DNA of 64,000 bases from Coxiella-like endosymbiont. GTDB lineage: Bacteria > Pseudomonadota > Gammaproteobacteria > Coxiellales > Coxiellaceae. The notes below the pieces were generated by a model that saw only the letters and a program-made list of their open reading frames with translations, did not search any database and was not told the origin of the DNA. The first letter of the stretch is position 1; every line of letters begins with the position of its first letter. The position numbers and the translations under genes are program-made. This document shows positions 29,842-42,985 of this stretch, one piece after another. Location: NCBI RefSeq assembly GCF_030643785.1, contig NZ_CP094378.1:1178001-1242000 (forward strand), in the 5' to 3' direction.

Positions 29842-32302
<2,461 letters not shown>

Positions 32303-32307
32303 GACGC

Positions 32308-32856
32308 ATGATAAATAAAATCCGAGTGATTTTCATTCTTTTAATTGGTACGCTTATTTGTAGCACAGTGGCAGGATGTGGATTTAAACCACGATCATCC
32401 AATGATATTCCTTCTTATCTTCGTATTCTTTATATCGATTCTCCTAATCCCTATGATCCACTTCCTATTCAATTAAGCCGGACGCTCCAAGCATTAAACA
32501 TCCACTTAACTAAAACAAGAGAAGACGCTCCGGTTATCCTTCGAATTATTAACATCAATTGGGAACCTCTCATCCCTGCTATTTTATATGGCAGCACAGC
32601 AACACTTTACACTTATTTATTAAGCGTTGACTTTGACTTAGAAACAGTCAACGGGCAAATATTGATGGGTCCTAAAAATTTAACTTTACGACGTCAGTTA
32701 ATACAAAATGCTAATCAAATATATACTCCTAACGCTACCCGACTAATGAAACAAGAGATGACCCGAACGATGGTATCTTTGATTTATAAAGAGATGTGGA
32801 GAAGCTTGATTTCCCCTTCCGTTTTCGGGAAAGGGGGCCAAACTGAAGGTAAATGA
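32308..32856 (+). CDS. lptE: LPS-assembly lipoprotein LptE
   Basis: Outer-membrane lipoprotein of 182 residues that plugs LptD and helps place LPS on the cell surface. N-terminal lipoprotein signal: positively charged MINKIR, hydrophobic VIFILLIGTLIC, lipobox STVAGC with Cys24 as the likely lipid site. The rest shows the LptE pattern: CGFKPR, YLRILYIDSP, a beta-rich middle and the end MKQEMTRTMVSLIYKEMW. It lies directly between leuS (5 bases) and holA (4-base overlap), its standard place. Intact. Note that lnt, needed for the third acyl chain, is dead in this genome region. Confidence 0.9.
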   Translation: MINKIRVIFILLIGTLICSTVAGCGFKPRSSNDIPSYLRILYIDSPNPYDPLPIQLSRTLQALNIHLTKTREDAPVILRIININWEPLIPAILYGSTATLYTYLLSVDFDLETVNGQILMGPKNLTLRRQLIQNANQIYTPNATRLMKQEMTRTMVSLIYKEMWRSLISPSVFGKGGQTEGK

Positions 32857-33866
32857 AAATATCATCCAAACAACTTGACACTCATCTAAACCAAAAATCA
32901 CTCCTGCCCGTTTATCTTATATGTTCAGACACCCCGATTTTAGTACAAGAAACTCGGGATAGCATTCGACAGGCCGCCCGGCAGCAAGGCTTCCAGCAAG
33001 GAGAATTATTCTTTATTGAAACGGGATTTAATTGGCAAGCACTCAATACTGCTATCGACAATTTCAATCTCTTCAGTGAGAAAACATTTATTGAAATACG
33101 AAACCCTCAAGCAAAATTTGACGAGAAAGGAATTCAAATATTACTACGCTATTTGGAGAACCCGCCACCTAACAAACGATTGCTAATTGTTACTAACAAA
33201 CTAACAGCCGCACAACAGAAAACCAGGTGGTATAAAGCTGTTGCTGAATTGGGGGCGGTTATCCCGATTTGGCCAATATCCACTCAAGAATTGCCAACCT
33301 GGATTGCACAACGTTTTAAAAAATTTAATTTAACTGTCGACATGGAAAGTATAAATCTTCTTGCGGAATTGACGGAAGGGAATTTATTAGCCACCCAACA
33401 AGCGATAGAAAAATTGCGTTTACTTTATCAAAATAAACCAATCCCTCCGCAAACCGTAAGCGCTGTCATTAATGACAGCGGATGCTTTACGGTTTTTGAT
33501 TTAACGGAAGCTGCATTGTTAGCTAAAACATCACGAGTTATTCGAATTTTGTTAGCTTTGAAGTTTGTCGACAAGGAAGCCGCTCCCTTAGTATTGTGGT
33601 CGCTTACCCGTGAATTACGCAACCTTTATATGTTTTTTAAAGAACTTAAAAATGGAAAATCCCTCTCACAATTATTAGCATCGCAATGGCAAACCCGTAA
33701 GCAACCATTGAAAATGGCACTCTCACGCCTCAATCCCCAACTTATTGCCAAATTATTGCAACACTCAAAACAAGTAGATTGGATTATAAAGGGGATAATT
33801 CCTGGCAATGCCTGGCAAGAATTAGAGATATTAAGTTTAGCTATTGCAGGGAAGGAATTACGATGA
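32853..33866 (+). CDS. holA: DNA polymerase III delta subunit HolA
   Basis: Clamp-loader subunit of 337 residues that opens the beta sliding clamp. Visible: the N-terminal VYLICSDTPILVQETRDSIRQ, FNLFSEKTFIEIRNPQAKF, the pseudo-nucleotide domain with NKRLLIVTNKLTAAQQKTRW, WIAQRFKKFNLTVDMESINLL and the C-terminal collar domain beginning CFTVFDLTEAALLA. Length normal; start overlaps lptE by four bases (ATGA) and its stop overlaps the nadD start in the same way. Intact. Confidence 0.92.
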   Translation: MKISSKQLDTHLNQKSLLPVYLICSDTPILVQETRDSIRQAARQQGFQQGELFFIETGFNWQALNTAIDNFNLFSEKTFIEIRNPQAKFDEKGIQILLRYLENPPPNKRLLIVTNKLTAAQQKTRWYKAVAELGAVIPIWPISTQELPTWIAQRFKKFNLTVDMESINLLAELTEGNLLATQQAIEKLRLLYQNKPIPPQTVSAVINDSGCFTVFDLTEAALLAKTSRVIRILLALKFVDKEAAPLVLWSLTRELRNLYMFFKELKNGKSLSQLLASQWQTRKQPLKMALSRLNPQLIAKLLQHSKQVDWIIKGIIPGNAWQELEILSLAIAGKELR

Positions 33867-34504
33867 GCTTCCCATTATTAGGATTATTTGGAGGAACATT
33901 CGATCCAATTCATAGCGGACACATAGCTATTCTTAGCCAATTAATAGAAAAAATTACTTTCAAAAACATTCAATTAATCCCTTGTGGACAACCGCCTCAT
34001 CGCCCACAACCTATAGCCAGTCCCAAAGACCGCTTGGAAATGATAAAATGCGCTATCAGTAATCGTTCCATTTTTTCTGTTAATAATATCGAAGTTGTAA
34101 GAAAAGAAATTTCTTACACCATTTATACTCTCCAATATTTACGAAATTCATTTCCCGACCACTCCCTTTGTTTCATTCTTTCCACCGCCGCTTTTGCTGA
34201 TTTTAATCTCTGGCACCGCTATGCAGAATTTTTAACCTATTGTCATTTGATCGTAATAAATCGAGAAAATTACTATTTACCTACCGCGAAATGGTTAGAA
34301 ACCTTATTCCAACATCGAACCGAAGATCCTGATGATCTAGCAGAATTTCTCTCAGGAAAAATATTGTTTCAACAACTTCATACTTACCCGATTAGCTCCA
34401 CTGAGATTAGAAGTTATTTAGCGAAAGGTAATTACTCGGCTGTAGAATCCATGCTCTCTAAAAGGGTACTTGAATACATAAAAAAGCATGGTCTTTATCG
34501 ATAA
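33863..34504 (+). CDS. nadD: Nicotinate-nucleotide adenylyltransferase NadD, with altered G-x-D motif
   Basis: Transfers AMP to nicotinate mononucleotide in NAD synthesis. Start chosen at ATG 33863 (MSFPLLGLFGGTFDPIHSGH), overlapping the holA stop; an upstream in-frame start would only extend into holA. Motifs: GGTFDPIHSGH (nucleotide-binding HxGH, about 9-19), PPHR (about 50-53), YTIYTLQYL and ISSTEIRSYL near the end. The usual (I/L)G(A/T)D motif after the central strand is here ILSTAAFADFNLW, i.e. the conserved glycine and aspartate are replaced by serine and alanine. Length (213 residues) is normal. Either a tolerated drift or early loss of function; nadA upstream in the window is already dead. 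Confidence 0.87.
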   Translation: MSFPLLGLFGGTFDPIHSGHIAILSQLIEKITFKNIQLIPCGQPPHRPQPIASPKDRLEMIKCAISNRSIFSVNNIEVVRKEISYTIYTLQYLRNSFPDHSLCFILSTAAFADFNLWHRYAEFLTYCHLIVINRENYYLPTAKWLETLFQHRTEDPDDLAEFLSGKILFQQLHTYPISSTEIRSYLAKGNYSAVESMLSKRVLEYIKKHGLYR

Positions 34505-34622
34505 ACGCGCTGGATTTAAAAAAATAATAACTTTTTAATTATCAATTAGCTCTAATTTACGTAGACGAATTTACGGACAAGGATATGCTAAAGTTTTATG
34601 TAGGGAATGAGAAGAAAATATA

Positions 34623-35000
34623 TGGGAAAATTAAAATCGTGTTTTTCAGCTATTGTTAGTAGCTTCGCTATTAGCGCCGGGTGAGTTCGACTTTAGCGCC
34701 ACACCAGGGCCAAAACCCCCAAATCAACAAATCTACCCAATTGGCTCAATATTATTTTTATCGCTTAGGGGTCTCTGGGTTGTTATCGACCTGTTCGGGT
34801 TTCCCGATAGGGACATCCTCATTGGCACCACCATGAAAAGGTACGGTACGTAAGTTGCGGTATTTACCGTCGTCCCTGTTTATTTTTTCGGGATGCACCA
34901 GTACGGTTGACTGCTATTATCGGCAAGCAAGACGTGCTGTTTGGCGATGCAGTCGCACCTGGTATTAAAAGTATTGTCATACTTTAATACTCCACACCAG
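34623..35000 (+). pseudogene. Probable exported protein of unknown function, degraded
   Basis: An ATG at 34623 (MGKLK) followed in a second frame by RVFQLLLVASLLAPGEFDFS looks like a signal peptide broken by a frameshift in the A-rich stretch after the start. Beyond that, pieces such as PNQQIYPIG, RLGVSGLLSTCSG and FGMHQY occur in different frames, with stops between. I do not recognise a family. The minus strand also has a short open piece here (34765-34910) without support. Between nadD and rsfS. Confidence 0.4.
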
Positions 35001-35178
35001 AAGTCTGGAAACGTGCAGCTAGAATCCTCTTTATTTCCTATTTGATTCTTCCGATGGATTTTCGGCTAACATTTTGAGCTTAACGGGGTAACCCTTAAAT
35101 TTTCCCCATCCAGCTTGTTCGGAATGCGAAATGCAGCTATGATTAGAAATTTTTACCTTATGGGGTAATACACAACCA

Positions 35179-35529
35179 ATGAAAAGTGGTGAACTTGTTA
35201 AATTAGTCACTAATACCTTAGATGAGCACAAAGGGTTACAAATCAGCGATCTCGACGTCACGGCCCTAACCGATCTAGCCGATCATGTCATCATTTGTAG
35301 TGCCACTTCAAAATACCACGCTAATGCATTAGCTTATAAAGTCATTCGCCGAGCGAAAGAAAATGGAGTGCGGCCTCTCGGAGTAGAGGGTGAAACTGAA
35401 GCAGAATGGATCCTAATTGATCTACATGATGTGATTGTCCACATCATGCTTCCCGAAGTCCGCGATTTTTATAGTCTCGAAAAGTTGTGGAGTATGGCAG
35501 AAAACACTCGTCAACGTTATGAAGATTAA
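35179..35529 (+). CDS. rsfS: Ribosomal silencing factor RsfS
   Basis: A 116-residue RsfS/Iojap protein that binds ribosomal protein uL14 and prevents subunit joining in nutrient shortage. Sequence: [58 protein letters not shown] and [17 protein letters not shown], i.e. the whole family pattern, including the C-terminal R-x-FY-x-LE-x-LW. It precedes the dead rlmH (overlapping by 11 bases) in the standard rsfS-rlmH-mrdA-rodA order. Intact. Confidence 0.94.
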   Translation: MKSGELVKLVTNTLDEHKGLQISDLDVTALTDLADHVIICSATSKYHANALAYKVIRRAKENGVRPLGVEGETEAEWILIDLHDVIVHIMLPEVRDFYSLEKLWSMAENTRQRYED

Positions 35530-35985
35530 TCTTATTGCCACAGAGAAAAGGTTACCAGATTGGTCCAATAACGGTTTTCAAACTGATGCTGATCGTCTAC
35601 CGCGGGATTTCGCTTTAAATCTTATTGAAATTCTCACATTAAGGAGGACCAAAAACGCTGATCTCGCAAAAATAATCCTTCAAGAAAGCCAAATTCTGCT
35701 TGAAGCCATTTCCCAAAAAGGGTGAAATTATCATTCTTAATAGAACTGGGGGAAGAAATTAATACCGTAATTTTATCACAAAATGGCGGACTGGCGGGAC
35801 AAAGATCGAGCAATAAATTTGTTAGTTGGAGGTTCAGAAGGACTCGTACCCCTTTTGTTTTAAAAAAGCCAATTGGGTTTGGTCCCTTTCAATTAACTCT
35901 GGCTCATCCATTAATTCGTATTGTTATTGCAGAACAAATTTATAGAGCTTGGAGTATAATGGCCAATCATCCTTATCATCGTTAA
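35519..35985 (+). pseudogene. rlmH: 23S rRNA pseudouridine-1915 N3-methyltransferase RlmH, frameshifted
   Basis: SPOUT-fold methyltransferase. Starts [20 protein letters not shown] and [20 protein letters not shown] (35519-35700), then ends early. Remaining pieces in other frames: [24 protein letters not shown] (about 35812-35860, the SAM-binding loop) and [20 protein letters not shown] plus NHPYHR at the end (35899-35985). At least three frame changes and one in-frame stop. The stop TAA at 35983-35985 overlaps the ATG of mrdA. Both length and motif order match RlmH, so the identification is firm and the gene is dead. Confidence 0.92.
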
Positions 35986-37867
35986 TGACAAAATACCAAC
36001 GTATGAAAAAAGTACGACTGGCACTTAAAAATATTCAATTTGAAACGCGATTATTTAAAAGTCGTAGTTTTAGCGCGTTCTTCTTTATTCTTTTCTTTGT
36101 ATTTGCCCTTATAGGACACTTGATTTATCTCCAAATTAAAAGCCATCACTTCTACTCCACATTATCTCAGGATAATTTATTAAATGTTATACCTATCCAA
36201 CCTAACCGCGGGTTAATCTTCGATCGAAATGGAGTACTTTTGGCGAAGAATATTCCAGCCTATACATTAGTCATTATTCCGAATGATACTAAGCATTTAG
36301 ATGAAAAAATAAAACAATTAACAAAAATTATTCCAATCTCTAACGAAGAAGTGAAACAATTTCATCATATTTTATGTCAATACCGTTCTTATCAACCTGT
36401 TCCTATAAAATATAAATTAACTAACGAAGAAGTTGCTCGTTTTTATGTTAACAGTTATCAATTTCCAACTGTGCGTATTGAAACACAAATGATGCGTTAT
36501 TACCCCCTGGCCGATATTACCAGTGACGTCTTAGGTTATGTGGGGCGAATCAATCCCCGTGAATTACATAAAGTGGGTGCAGAGTGTTATACCACTGATG
36601 ATGTGATTGGAAAAACCGGTATTGAAAAATACTATGAAAAACAACTTCATGGAAAAATAGGCGCTGAAGAGGCTGAAATTGATGCCAGTGGACGGGCTGT
36701 ACGTATTTTAAAGGAAATTTCCCCTGTATCCGGGGATACTATTTATTTGACTATTGACAGTAAATTACAAGCCGAAGCAAAAAAGTTTTGGGTGATAAAA
36801 GCGGTGCTATCGTCATTGTGCAACCGGACACGGCACAAGTTTTAGCTCTAGTCACTAATCCCAGTTTTGACTCCAACCTTTTTGTATCGGGATTAAGTCA
36901 GGAAGAATACCAAAAATTGCTAAATTCACCCGACCAACCCCTTTACAATCGAGCCATTCGGGGGCAGTTTGCTTCTGGCTCAACCGTGAAACCTTTTTTA
37001 GCGTTAATGGGGTTAGATCAGGGAATTATAACCCCACAATATCAAATTTATGATCCTGGTTGGTTTCAACTACCTAACACTCACCATATTTATCACGATT
37101 GGCGAGTAGGAGGACATGGATGGGTTAATGTAAGGAAAGCCATTGCCGTTTCATGCGATGTTTATTTTTATAACCTAGCGGTAGCTTTGGGCATTGAACG
37201 CATGGAGGCTATATTACATAGCTTTGGTTTTGGTTACTTAACAGGCATCGATTTACCTAAAGAGGAGGTACCCGGACTTGTACCTTCTCCGCATTGGAAA
37301 ATGGAAGTCAAAGGTTACCCTTGGTATACGGGAGACACCATAGAAACAGGTATTGGACAAGGATTTTTCCTTGTTACCCCTTTGCAACTGGCTCAAGCGG
37401 TTAGTATCTTGGCTGAACGGGGAAAACGATATCGTCCCTCGTTGTTATTAAAAACCATCATGCCAAATGGAAATGAAGAAATCCAATTACCTATTTCAGA
37501 GCCGCCGGTGATATTAAAAAATCCGCTCAACTGGGATATTGTGATCCATGCTATGCAAGATGTAGTCGATAAACCTTGGGGGAGTGCTGAATTTTTTGGC
37601 AAACATCAGGGATTCTCTGTTGCAGCTAAAACTGGAACTGCTCAAGTTTATGGTCATCAACGCGATGAAGACAAAAACCGAACTAATATTCCCAAACGAC
37701 TACGCAATAATCATCTTTTTATCGCTTTTGCCCCAGTAGAACACGCGCAAATTACCGTCGCAGTAGTGGTTGAGCACAGTGCCATGGCTGATAAAATGAC
37801 GGGGGAGATTATGAATTATTACTTTAAACATCCAGAAACGAATGCTCAAAAACTTAATTCCATTTAG
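35985..37867 (+). pseudogene. mrdA: Penicillin-binding protein 2 (MrdA) with one frameshift in an A run
   Basis: Transpeptidase for cell elongation. ATG 35985 gives MTKYQRMKKVRLALK; one membrane anchor follows (SAFFFILFFVFALIGHLIYL), then the dimerisation domain (QPNRGLIFDRNGVLLAKN, DDVIGKTGIEKYYEKQLHG). At 36779-36784 a run of six A should be seven; with seven the frame continues AEKKVLGDKSGAIVIVQPD-like into the second part. That part carries all catalytic motifs: SGSTVK (S-x-x-K), SCD (the S-x-N equivalent of PBP2) and KTGTAQ. No other defect over about 625 codons. A second piece could start only from inside the domain border and would lack the membrane anchor. Followed by rodA with 26 bases overlap. 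Confidence 0.87.
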
Positions 37868-38990
37868 CCCCTTAAATTACGAAACGCGACTTAAACGACG
37901 AGTCGCTCAGCTGCGCTGGCAGTCATTACATATTGATCCTTGGCTAGTGGTTCTGGTTTCTATTCTTGCTGTGTTTGGTCTTTTTATTTTGTTCAGTGCC
38001 AGCAACCAAAATTTGAGCGTTATGGTTAAGCAACTATCCTGGCTACTAGTTGGTTTTATGGTGATGTTTCTCTTTGCTCATATTTCTCCGAAATTTTATT
38101 GTCAATGGACACCTTGGGCATTCGGTTTTGGATTGTTTCTATTAATTAGCGTATTGGCTTTTGGAAATATTGGTAAAGGGGCGCGACGTTGGTTTGATTT
38201 AGGATTTTTTCATTTGCAGCCTTCTGAAATTATGAAACTGGCCATGCCCATGATGCTTGCTTATTATTTCAGTAATAAAGAATTACCCCCTCAGAAAACA
38301 CCATTATTTTTTTCTCTCGTACTTTTAATATTCCCTGCTATTCTAACTGCGAAACAACCTGATTTAGGAACCGCCATAATCATAGGAATTGCAGGCTGGT
38401 CCGTTTTATTATTAGCCGGAATAAATTGGCGATTAATTTTAGTTTTTCTTGCTTTAGGTGCGTTGAGTACGCCCATTCTCTGGCATTTTATGCATCCTTA
38501 TCAAAAGGATCGGGTGTTAATCTTCTTTAACCCAGAAAGGGATCCTTTAGAAAGCGGCTATCATATTATCCAATCAAAAATTGCTCTCGGTTCTGGGGGT
38601 CTATTTGGCAAAGGATGGCTACATGGGACACAATCACATCTTCAATTCTTACCGGCTCATGCGACTGATTTTATTTTTGCCGTGAGTGGCGAAGAGCTTG
38701 GTTTTATTGGCTGTCTTATCTTACTTACCCTTTTCTTAGTTATTTTTATCCGGTGTTTATATATAAGCAATCAAGCTCAGAATACTTATAGCCGTTTATT
38801 AAGCGGAAGTTTAAGTTTAACATTTATTTTATCTGCATTAATTAATATAGGAATGGTTGTTGGCATTTTACCTGTTGTCGGCATACCCCTGCCGCTTATT
38901 AGCTATGGAGGCAGTTCTGTTATTACGACAATGGCTGGATTTGGTATTATCATGTCGATACATACGCATAGAAAATTATGGCCTAGTTAA
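37842..38990 (+). CDS. rodA: Rod shape-determining protein RodA (SEDS glycosyltransferase)
   Basis: Inner-membrane peptidoglycan polymerase of the SEDS family, 382 residues with about ten membrane spans; partner of PBP2. Family signatures: GARRWFDLGFFHLQPSEIMKL (central), KQPDLGTAIIIGI, FFNPERDPLESGYHIIQSKIALGSGGLFGKG as the long loop, QLQFLPAH-type TDFIFAVSGEELGF, and the end GIPLPLISYGGSSV. Length is normal. The start (MLKNLIPF) overlaps the mrdA end, indicating translational coupling. Intact, in contrast to mrdA. Confidence 0.94.
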   Translation: MLKNLIPFSPLNYETRLKRRVAQLRWQSLHIDPWLVVLVSILAVFGLFILFSASNQNLSVMVKQLSWLLVGFMVMFLFAHISPKFYCQWTPWAFGFGLFLLISVLAFGNIGKGARRWFDLGFFHLQPSEIMKLAMPMMLAYYFSNKELPPQKTPLFFSLVLLIFPAILTAKQPDLGTAIIIGIAGWSVLLLAGINWRLILVFLALGALSTPILWHFMHPYQKDRVLIFFNPERDPLESGYHIIQSKIALGSGGLFGKGWLHGTQSHLQFLPAHATDFIFAVSGEELGFIGCLILLTLFLVIFIRCLYISNQAQNTYSRLLSGSLSLTFILSALINIGMVVGILPVVGIPLPLISYGGSSVITTMAGFGIIMSIHTHRKLWPS

Positions 38991-39060
38991 TTTAGGCAGA
39001 GAGCAGTTCCTGGAAACACCTAATACGTTTATCTAGAACTCTAATTAAAGAGGAATTTAC

Positions 39061-40082
39061 ATGTTATTAAAGGGGTTTCGAGCAGCACTCTACTATATCT
39101 TATTAATATTATTCAGTACCGCCGCCATTGCTGAACCCACTAAGGCATCGCAATTACCTCTGAAAACCGATACGTTCATTAATTATATGGTAAAACATTA
39201 TCGATTTGAGCGTAAAAAACTTATTGATATCCTTTCTCACGCTAAATACAATCAAGAAGTCATCTATAAGATCACCCATACGTACGAAGCAAAACCTTGG
39301 AACGTTTACCGCGATTATTTTCTAACAGAAACGCGTATTCAGGATGGTGTCAATTATTGGAAAGCCCATCAACACGCCTTAGAGTATGCCTACCATAGAT
39401 ATGGTATCCCTACTGAAATTATCATAGCTATTATGGGTATTGAAACTAATTATGCTCAACAAGTTGGGAACTATTCCGCCTTAGACGCTTTAACTACTTT
39501 AGCCTTTCATTACAAAGCTCGTGCTAAATTTTTCTCGCACGAACTTGCTCAATTTTTTTACTGACCGAAGAACAACAATTACCCATTTTTTTAATAAAAA
39601 GTTCCTATGCAGGTGCTATTGGCATTCCTCAATTCATGCCCAGCGCCTATCGACACTATGCAGTAAAGTATTCTCAAGAAGGGGGTATCGATCTTATGAA
39701 GGACAATAATGACGCCATCGTTAGTGTCGCTAATTTTTTGCATACCCATGGATGGCAAAAGAATCAACCCATCGCGTGCACACTCACTCATCAAAAGCCC
39801 TTGATATTCTCGCTGATTTCCAAAAAATCAAAGAAAATGAGAACCATTAACTATTTAAAAAATAAACGAATAAACCCTTCAATCTTCCTTTCCCCCTCTC
39901 AAACAGCAGCACTGGTTCAGCTCCAAGGAACCAATGGCCCTGAATACTGGCTCATTTTTCCAAATTTTAGTGTGATTATGCGGTACAATCCGCGTATAAT
40001 TTACGCTATGGCCGTTTATCAATTGAGTCAAGCGATTCACAAACAATATGATCAACAAGCTTCTTGTGTCAGAGGAAAGTGA
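39061..40082 (+). pseudogene. mltB: Lytic murein transglycosylase B (MltB) with a frameshift in a T run
   Basis: Periplasmic transglycosylase that cleaves peptidoglycan. Signal peptide FRAALYYILLILFSTAAIAEP at the start (alanine-x-alanine cleavage). The catalytic glutamate stands in IMGIETNYAQQVG; the frame then breaks at seven T (39553-39559). With eight T it continues QFFLLTEEQQLPIF and on through SSYAGAIGIPQFMPSAYRHY (substrate motif) to the end GPEYWLIFPNFSVIMRYN. The second frame is open for about 165 codons. Apart from this length change I see no definite lesion. The 3' end overlaps a dead TPR-methyltransferase gene. Confidence 0.87.
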
Positions 40083-40890
40083 AGTGCGCCTTGGAAAAAT
40101 ATCAGCAAGGAAAGCTCAAAGAAGCTTTAAAAAGTTATCAAGAGGTTCTTCAGGAAGATCTCACTGGAAACAGAAGAAGCCCTTTTCTCCTTACTATGCT
40201 TCAAGCGAGCAGTCAATTGGGTCAAATTTTATTTATATCAAGAAAATTATCCTCAAGCTATTGCTTATTATAAAAGAAGCAATTGATCATTTTACTACTA
40301 ACAACGCGCCCTTTCGTTGAATTCCAATCAGCCTGATTGTCATTAGGCTTTAGCTACCGCTTTTTTATGTACAGCAAGGACAACATAAAGCTTGCTCTTG
40401 CTCATCATTATCTCCGTCAATTAGAAAAAGTGCCAACCACAGATTGTTATTACAATATCAGTGTGGTTGCACATGTACAAAGAACAACATCGTGAAGCAA
40501 TCGCTTATTTTAAGGAAGCGCTTGAATTAAAACCAGATTATTTAGAAGCTCATTTAAACATCGCCGCCATTTATTAAAAATAAATAAAACAAATCCTAAG
40601 ATCCCGAAATTAAACATATTTTAACTACATTAAAGAAGAAAGAAACTCTCCTAGAGCGGGGGCCGCGCCTAGGCTTACGTTCAAAATCTTTTCGACGAAG
40701 ATGCTAACTATTATGGTTAGCATCTGACCTTACATTTGCAATACCAAATAAAAAACTATTCAAAACGAATTTAACGATAACCACCCCCCGTGTGGCAATT
40801 CTTGATCTCAGCTGTGGAACAAGGGTCTGTATGGCCAATATTTTAAACCATATCAAAAGAATTAAAATTAAAAAGAACCTATTGAAGGTT
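40064..40890 (+). pseudogene. TPR-repeat SAM-dependent methyltransferase, degraded
   Basis: Tetratricopeptide part: CALEKYQQGKLKEALKSYQEVL (40082-40150), YPQAIAYYK (about 40250), MYKEQHREAIAYFKEALELKPDYLEAHLNIAAIY in two short runs (40475-40575). Methyltransferase part: YVQNLFDEDANYYG (about 40675-40715), LQYQI, and VAILDLSCGTRVC (about 40793-40830), corresponding to the SAM-binding motif I LDLGCGTG. Several stops and frameshifts. The TPR plus YVQNLFDxYAxxYDxHL...LDLGCGTG layout is known from proteobacterial TPR methyltransferases; the target is unknown. Confidence 0.75.
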
Positions 40891-40910
40891 ATTTAATCTT
40901 ACAATGCAGC

Positions 40911-41951
40911 TTACCTTTTAAGTTTATATCCAATAGCTGCTAAACGCTTAATAAACGAAGGATGTGTTGAAAAAAGATCGCTTAATGAATTTCGGGGTTC
41001 GATACCCGCCTTGATCGGATCGTAAATATAGGCCGCTTGCCGAACGCTTTCATGAGGAGTTCGCATATATTGAGACGCGTATTCGTCTCTATTTTGTACA
41101 TGATCGTCTTGAATTTTTAATAGTGCCCGCGCCAAAGGTTCGTTGTCACGCATTAATTCTACGGAGCCCGCGTCAGCCATATATTCTCGGATCCGACTTA
41201 GATAAAGCATTAATAGCATGGTTACTAAAGGTAATAAATAGCGCAACATTAATATGAAAATAAATAACTGATTTCGGGCTCCATTTTCTCGGGAACGTCT
41301 CCCAAAAAGAGCACTAAAAAAGAGAATATCAACAAAAATCAAAAGAATATTGGCGAGCACGGAAGCTGTCAAAGTTAAGCGTATATCCATATAGCGGATG
41401 TGACTGACTTCGTGTGCCATAACAGCTTCTAATTCGCTGCGATCCAATTTCATTAAAAGGCCATTAGTAATAGCAACCATTGCCGACTTTTCACCAAAAC
41501 CGCTAGCAAACGCGTTCATATAATCCGCATCTATTATATAAATTTTAGGCATAAATTTAAGCGCCGCAGCGACCTTTAATTCTTCTACAACATTATAAAG
41601 TATCTTTTCTTGAAGAGTTCTAGCAGTGCTGGAAGTAATTTCCCAATAATCGGTACCAAGAAGCATTAATTTATGATGGAAAGCAAATGTCACATACAAA
41701 GAAAATAGCGCAATTAATCCGGTAAAAAATGTAGCAATGGGAAATATTTTTAAGGTAATCAGCGCTGTAAAAAGTTGGGAAACCGTGGCCATTGGGTAAT
41801 GGCCTGCGTAAATGTATAGATCGATAAGAAGCCCGATCGCTAAATAAATTAATATAAAAGTAGTAATAACTAAAACGGTTCGCCGTCGATTTCGTCGTAA
41901 TGACCCTCGCCAATCAACGGCAGTTGATTCAAAACCATGAATAGAACCCAT
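40911..41951 (-). CDS. htpX: M48 family zinc metalloprotease HtpX-like
   Basis: Membrane metalloprotease of 346 residues for turnover of damaged membrane proteins. Zinc site HEVSHIRYMD (HExxH, about 181-190) with the third ligand in RIREYMADAGSVELM (about 254-268); NAFASGFGEKSAMVAITNGLL before it is also typical. Two membrane spans at 25-47 and 62-85 and two around 195-245. Long N-terminal part as in the M48 proteins paired with LemA. It follows lemA by 8 bases on the same strand; lemA-htpX pairing is common. Intact. Confidence 0.9.
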   Translation of the reverse strand: MGSIHGFESTAVDWRGSLRRNRRRTVLVITTFILIYLAIGLLIDLYIYAGHYPMATVSQLFTALITLKIFPIATFFTGLIALFSLYVTFAFHHKLMLLGTDYWEITSSTARTLQEKILYNVVEELKVAAALKFMPKIYIIDADYMNAFASGFGEKSAMVAITNGLLMKLDRSELEAVMAHEVSHIRYMDIRLTLTASVLANILLIFVDILFFSALFGRRSRENGARNQLFIFILMLRYLLPLVTMLLMLYLSRIREYMADAGSVELMRDNEPLARALLKIQDDHVQNRDEYASQYMRTPHESVRQAAYIYDPIKAGIEPRNSLSDLFSTHPSFIKRLAAIGYKLKR

Positions 41952-41959
41952 ATAGAGAC

Positions 41960-42538
41960 CTATAACTGCACTTTATAATTCTCTTGTTCCTGAATTTTTT
42001 CCGACGGCAATTGCCAATAAGGAAAATCAAAATCTAATTTACTAGCAAATGCACGAACAACTATTGACGGAAAGACCATTTTCTTCTTCGCATTGTAACG
42101 TTCAACGGTATCGTTATAAGCTTGTTTAGCGTAAGCTAATTTATTTTCGGTATTAACAATTGTCTCTTGTAACTGCATTGCATTTTGATTTGCTTTAAGA
42201 TCAGGATACTGTTCAAATACAACGTGTAATCTGCTAAGAATCGTGGATATTTTATTCTCTGCCTTCATACGGGCATCATCGTCACCTGTCTGTTTCGCCG
42301 TTTGTGCTTGGTTACGTAATGTTATCACGTCTTTTAAAGTGGAACGTTCGTAATCCATGTATTTTTTAACAACATCGATTAACGATTCAAATACTTTATA
42401 TCGTCGGTCCAACTGAATATCGATTTGTTTGTTATTGTTGCGAATTGCTTCTATTAAGGCAATTAAACTGTTGTAAGTTGCTACAGCATAGCCACCTATC
42501 AAAACCAATAAAATAAGAATAATAACAAAAAATTTCAT
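41960..42538 (-). CDS. lemA: LemA family protein
   Basis: A 192-residue protein with an N-terminal membrane helix (FFVIILILLVLIGGYAVATYNSL) and the helical LemA domain: QIDIQLDRRYKVFESLIDVV, TLRNQAQTAKQ, LKANQNAMQLQETIVNTENKL and RYNAKKKMVFPSIVVRAFA. The exact role is unknown; it is frequently encoded with HtpX-type proteases, as here. It probably starts this transcription unit. Intact. Confidence 0.93.
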   Translation of the reverse strand: MKFFVIILILLVLIGGYAVATYNSLIALIEAIRNNNKQIDIQLDRRYKVFESLIDVVKKYMDYERSTLKDVITLRNQAQTAKQTGDDDARMKAENKISTILSRLHVVFEQYPDLKANQNAMQLQETIVNTENKLAYAKQAYNDTVERYNAKKKMVFPSIVVRAFASKLDFDFPYWQLPSEKIQEQENYKVQL

Positions 42539-42539
42539 G

Positions 42540-42985
42540 GTCTTATCCCTTTGTTGTATGCCTCATATTATAGCTTAGAACTTATCATATGCGCAAATTA
42601 ATATAATCCAAAGTATAGCTCAAGTTTAAGCACTCTTAAATGAGAGAGAACCGACCGCAGTAAAAGATGTTTCTTACTCGGCTCTCTTCGGAGTATTTAA
42701 TCTACATTACAGAATAAAAAAGAAGTCTTTTGATAGCCTTAATTCTATTAAAGAGCTCGGCAAATCAGCAAATCATAATCATTGAGAATCCTTTCAAGCT
42801 CTTAAATAATCTATGTGAATTTTGTTTTGCTTTTTAAGCAATTAGGGTTTTTGCTTCATTCTGCAACTTTTCAATAGAATAATTTGGTTTCTCTATAAAA
42901 TTTTTCTCCTTTAATTCTAAATTAATACAGGTTAGTAAATTTTTTCTCTTCACAAAGGGTTCGATTTTTTCTAATTTGTTTTTAA
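42540..42985. other. AT-rich spacer without recognised genes
   Basis: About 450 bases between lemA and the kinase relic. It must contain the lemA promoter on the minus strand, but I see no convincing element. Frames are broken and no family is recognised; the DNA may be the far 3' end of the decayed kinase gene. Confidence 0.4.

Noticed and set aside
34765-34910. Open minus-strand piece reading VHPEKINRDDGKYRNL
   Set aside because: It has stops on both sides, no start context and no family; kept only as part of the decayed exported-protein stretch.
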